Assembly: GCF_024756235.1 (NCBI RefSeq)
Contig: NZ_JANUGY010000001.1
Span: forward strand, 744,001-808,000
Reading direction: 5' to 3'
Origin: Massilia kyonggiensis
GTDB taxonomy: Bacteria > Pseudomonadota > Gammaproteobacteria > Burkholderiales > Burkholderiaceae_D
Length of the DNA stretch: 64,000 nucleotides
Every line of letters begins with the position of its first letter. The first letter of the stretch is position 1. This document shows, in pieces, positions 63,305 through 64,000 of the stretch. The notes under the pieces were generated by a model. It worked only from the letters and a program-made list of their open reading frames with translations. It was not told the origin of the DNA and did not search any database. The position numbers and the translations under genes are program-made.

Positions 63305-64000
63305 TTATTTGAGCCAGCCGCGGTGGCGGAAGTACAGGAATGGCGCGATCGCGCTGACGACCATCAGGCCCAGCGACCAGCCGTAGCCGAACTTCCAGTG
63401 AATCTCCGGCAGGAATTCGAAGTTCATGCCGTAGATGCTGGCGATCAGCGTCGGCGGCAGGAACGCGACCGACGCCACCGAGAAGATCTTGATGATCTTG
63501 TTCTGGTTGATGTTGATGAAGCCGACGGTGGCGTCCATCAGGAAGTTGATCTTGTCGAACAGGAACGACGTGTGGCCGTCGAGCGATTCGATGTCGCGCA
63601 GGATCTGGCGCGCTTCTTCGAACTGTTCCGCGTTCAGTAATCGTCCCCGCATCAGGAAGCTGACGGCGCGGCGCGTGTCCATCATGTTGCGGCGGATGCG
63701 GCCGTTCAAGTCTTCCTCGTGGGCGATCGCATTCAGCGCGGAGGCCGCGTCCTGGTCGGTGAATTCCTTCTGCAGCACGCGCTGGCTGACGTCTTCCAGG
63801 CTCTCGTAGATCCCTTCCAGCGCGTCGGCCGAGTACTCGGCGTCGGTCGCGTACAGGTCCAGCAGCACGTCCATGTAGTCCTCGATCGACCCGGGCCGCG
63901 AGCGCGCGCGCAGGCGCACGAGGCGGAACACGGGCAAGTCGTCCGTGTGGACCGAGAACAGGATCTTCTTGGCCAGGATGAACGCGACCGTCACGATGCG
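63305..64000 (-). CDS. corA: CorA-type Mg2+/Co2+ channel, 5' end beyond window
   Basis: At least 232 C-terminal residues of CorA are in the window. The helical cytoplasmic part has ESLEDVSQRVLQKEF and DLNGRIRRNMMDTRRAVSFLMR. The first pore helix is preceded by KIFSVASVAFLPPTLIASI and the selectivity motif is YGMNF. The second helix and a short end (FGYGWSLGLMVVSAIAPFLYFRHRGW) finish the protein. The frame is open to base 64000, so the N-terminal domain is missing from view. Confidence 0.95.
   Translation of the reverse strand, partial: RIVTVAFILAKKILFSVHTDDLPVFRLVRLRARSRPGSIEDYMDVLLDLYATDAEYSADALEGIYESLEDVSQRVLQKEFTDQDAASALNAIAHEEDLNGRIRRNMMDTRRAVSFLMRGRLLNAEQFEEARQILRDIESLDGHTSFLFDKINFLMDATVGFININQNKIIKIFSVASVAFLPPTLIASIYGMNFEFLPEIHWKFGYGWSLGLMVVSAIAPFLYFRHRGWLK

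Noticed and set aside
1..64000. tRNA, rRNA, CRISPR arrays, prophage genes.
   Set aside because: By eye no tRNA-like T-loop/acceptor pairing, no direct-repeat arrays and no phage structural genes were seen. A tRNAscan or CRISPR search would confirm this.

Overview
The window reads as chromosomal DNA of a high-GC Gram-negative betaproteobacterium, most likely Oxalobacteraceae (Massilia, Telluria or Herbaspirillum relatives). This is inferred from gene order and protein character, not from a search. The evidence is a miaB-phoH-ybeY / corC-lnt-glyQ-glyS-gmhB-plsC block, a yqgE-ruvX-pyrR-pyrB-pseudo-pyrC block, a pilG-pilH-pilI-pilJ-chpA chemosensory operon, LPS core genes, a PEP-CTERM protein and an H-NS-like nucleoid protein. 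No rRNA, tRNA, CRISPR array or prophage was recognised.

Layout. 1-9.3 kb is accessory: a low-GC membrane gene coupled to a LysR regulator, a secreted HEXXH protein, and a minus-strand fatty-acid operon (SCP-x-type thiolase, acyl-CoA dehydrogenase, AMACR-like racemase, DUF445, DUF2007). A TetR regulator is divergent from that operon, across two copies of the palindrome AGGTC-N4-GACCT. 9.3-18.5 kb holds a YbaL/Kef-type K+ transporter, a solitary TnpB RNA-guided nuclease gene, a divergent FtsH-like AAA/M41 protease, a tiny PEP-CTERM protein, a DUF1697 protein, an HDOD pair, and an HTH protein followed by a 0.7-kb gene-free AT-rich gap.

18.5-32.2 kb is a conserved housekeeping block (tRNA modification, ribosome maturation, lipoprotein acylation, glycyl-tRNA synthetase, heptose and phospholipid synthesis). 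It is interrupted between ybeY and corC by an inverted two-gene molybdenum hydroxylase. 32.2-38.2 kb holds LPS core genes (waaA, waaC, a phosphomannomutase), an H-NS-like protein and a polyprenyl-phosphate sugar-1-phosphate transferase. 38.6-45.6 kb holds apaH, an acyltransferase, a pyrimidine operon whose dihydroorotase lacks its metal-binding HxH, ruvX, yqgE and a photolyase.

45.6-54.7 kb is a type IV pilus (Chp-like) chemosensory operon ending in a 1781-residue hybrid CheA kinase. 54.8-57.3 kb has rubredoxin, a divergent ThiD-like kinase and hemL. 57.3-64 kb is metal- and heme-oriented: an NRAMP-related transporter, a small heme-copper-oxidase-like membrane protein, an exported UPF0303/HbpS-like protein, a Fur-box-preceded TonB siderophore receptor with a PepSY membrane reductase, and a CorA channel that runs off the window.

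The best candidates for further attention are the TnpB locus, the twin operators of the acyl-CoA operon, the degenerate dihydroorotase, the ThiD-like protein without its catalytic residue, the FtsH paralogue, and the exported UPF0303 protein beside the siderophore genes.
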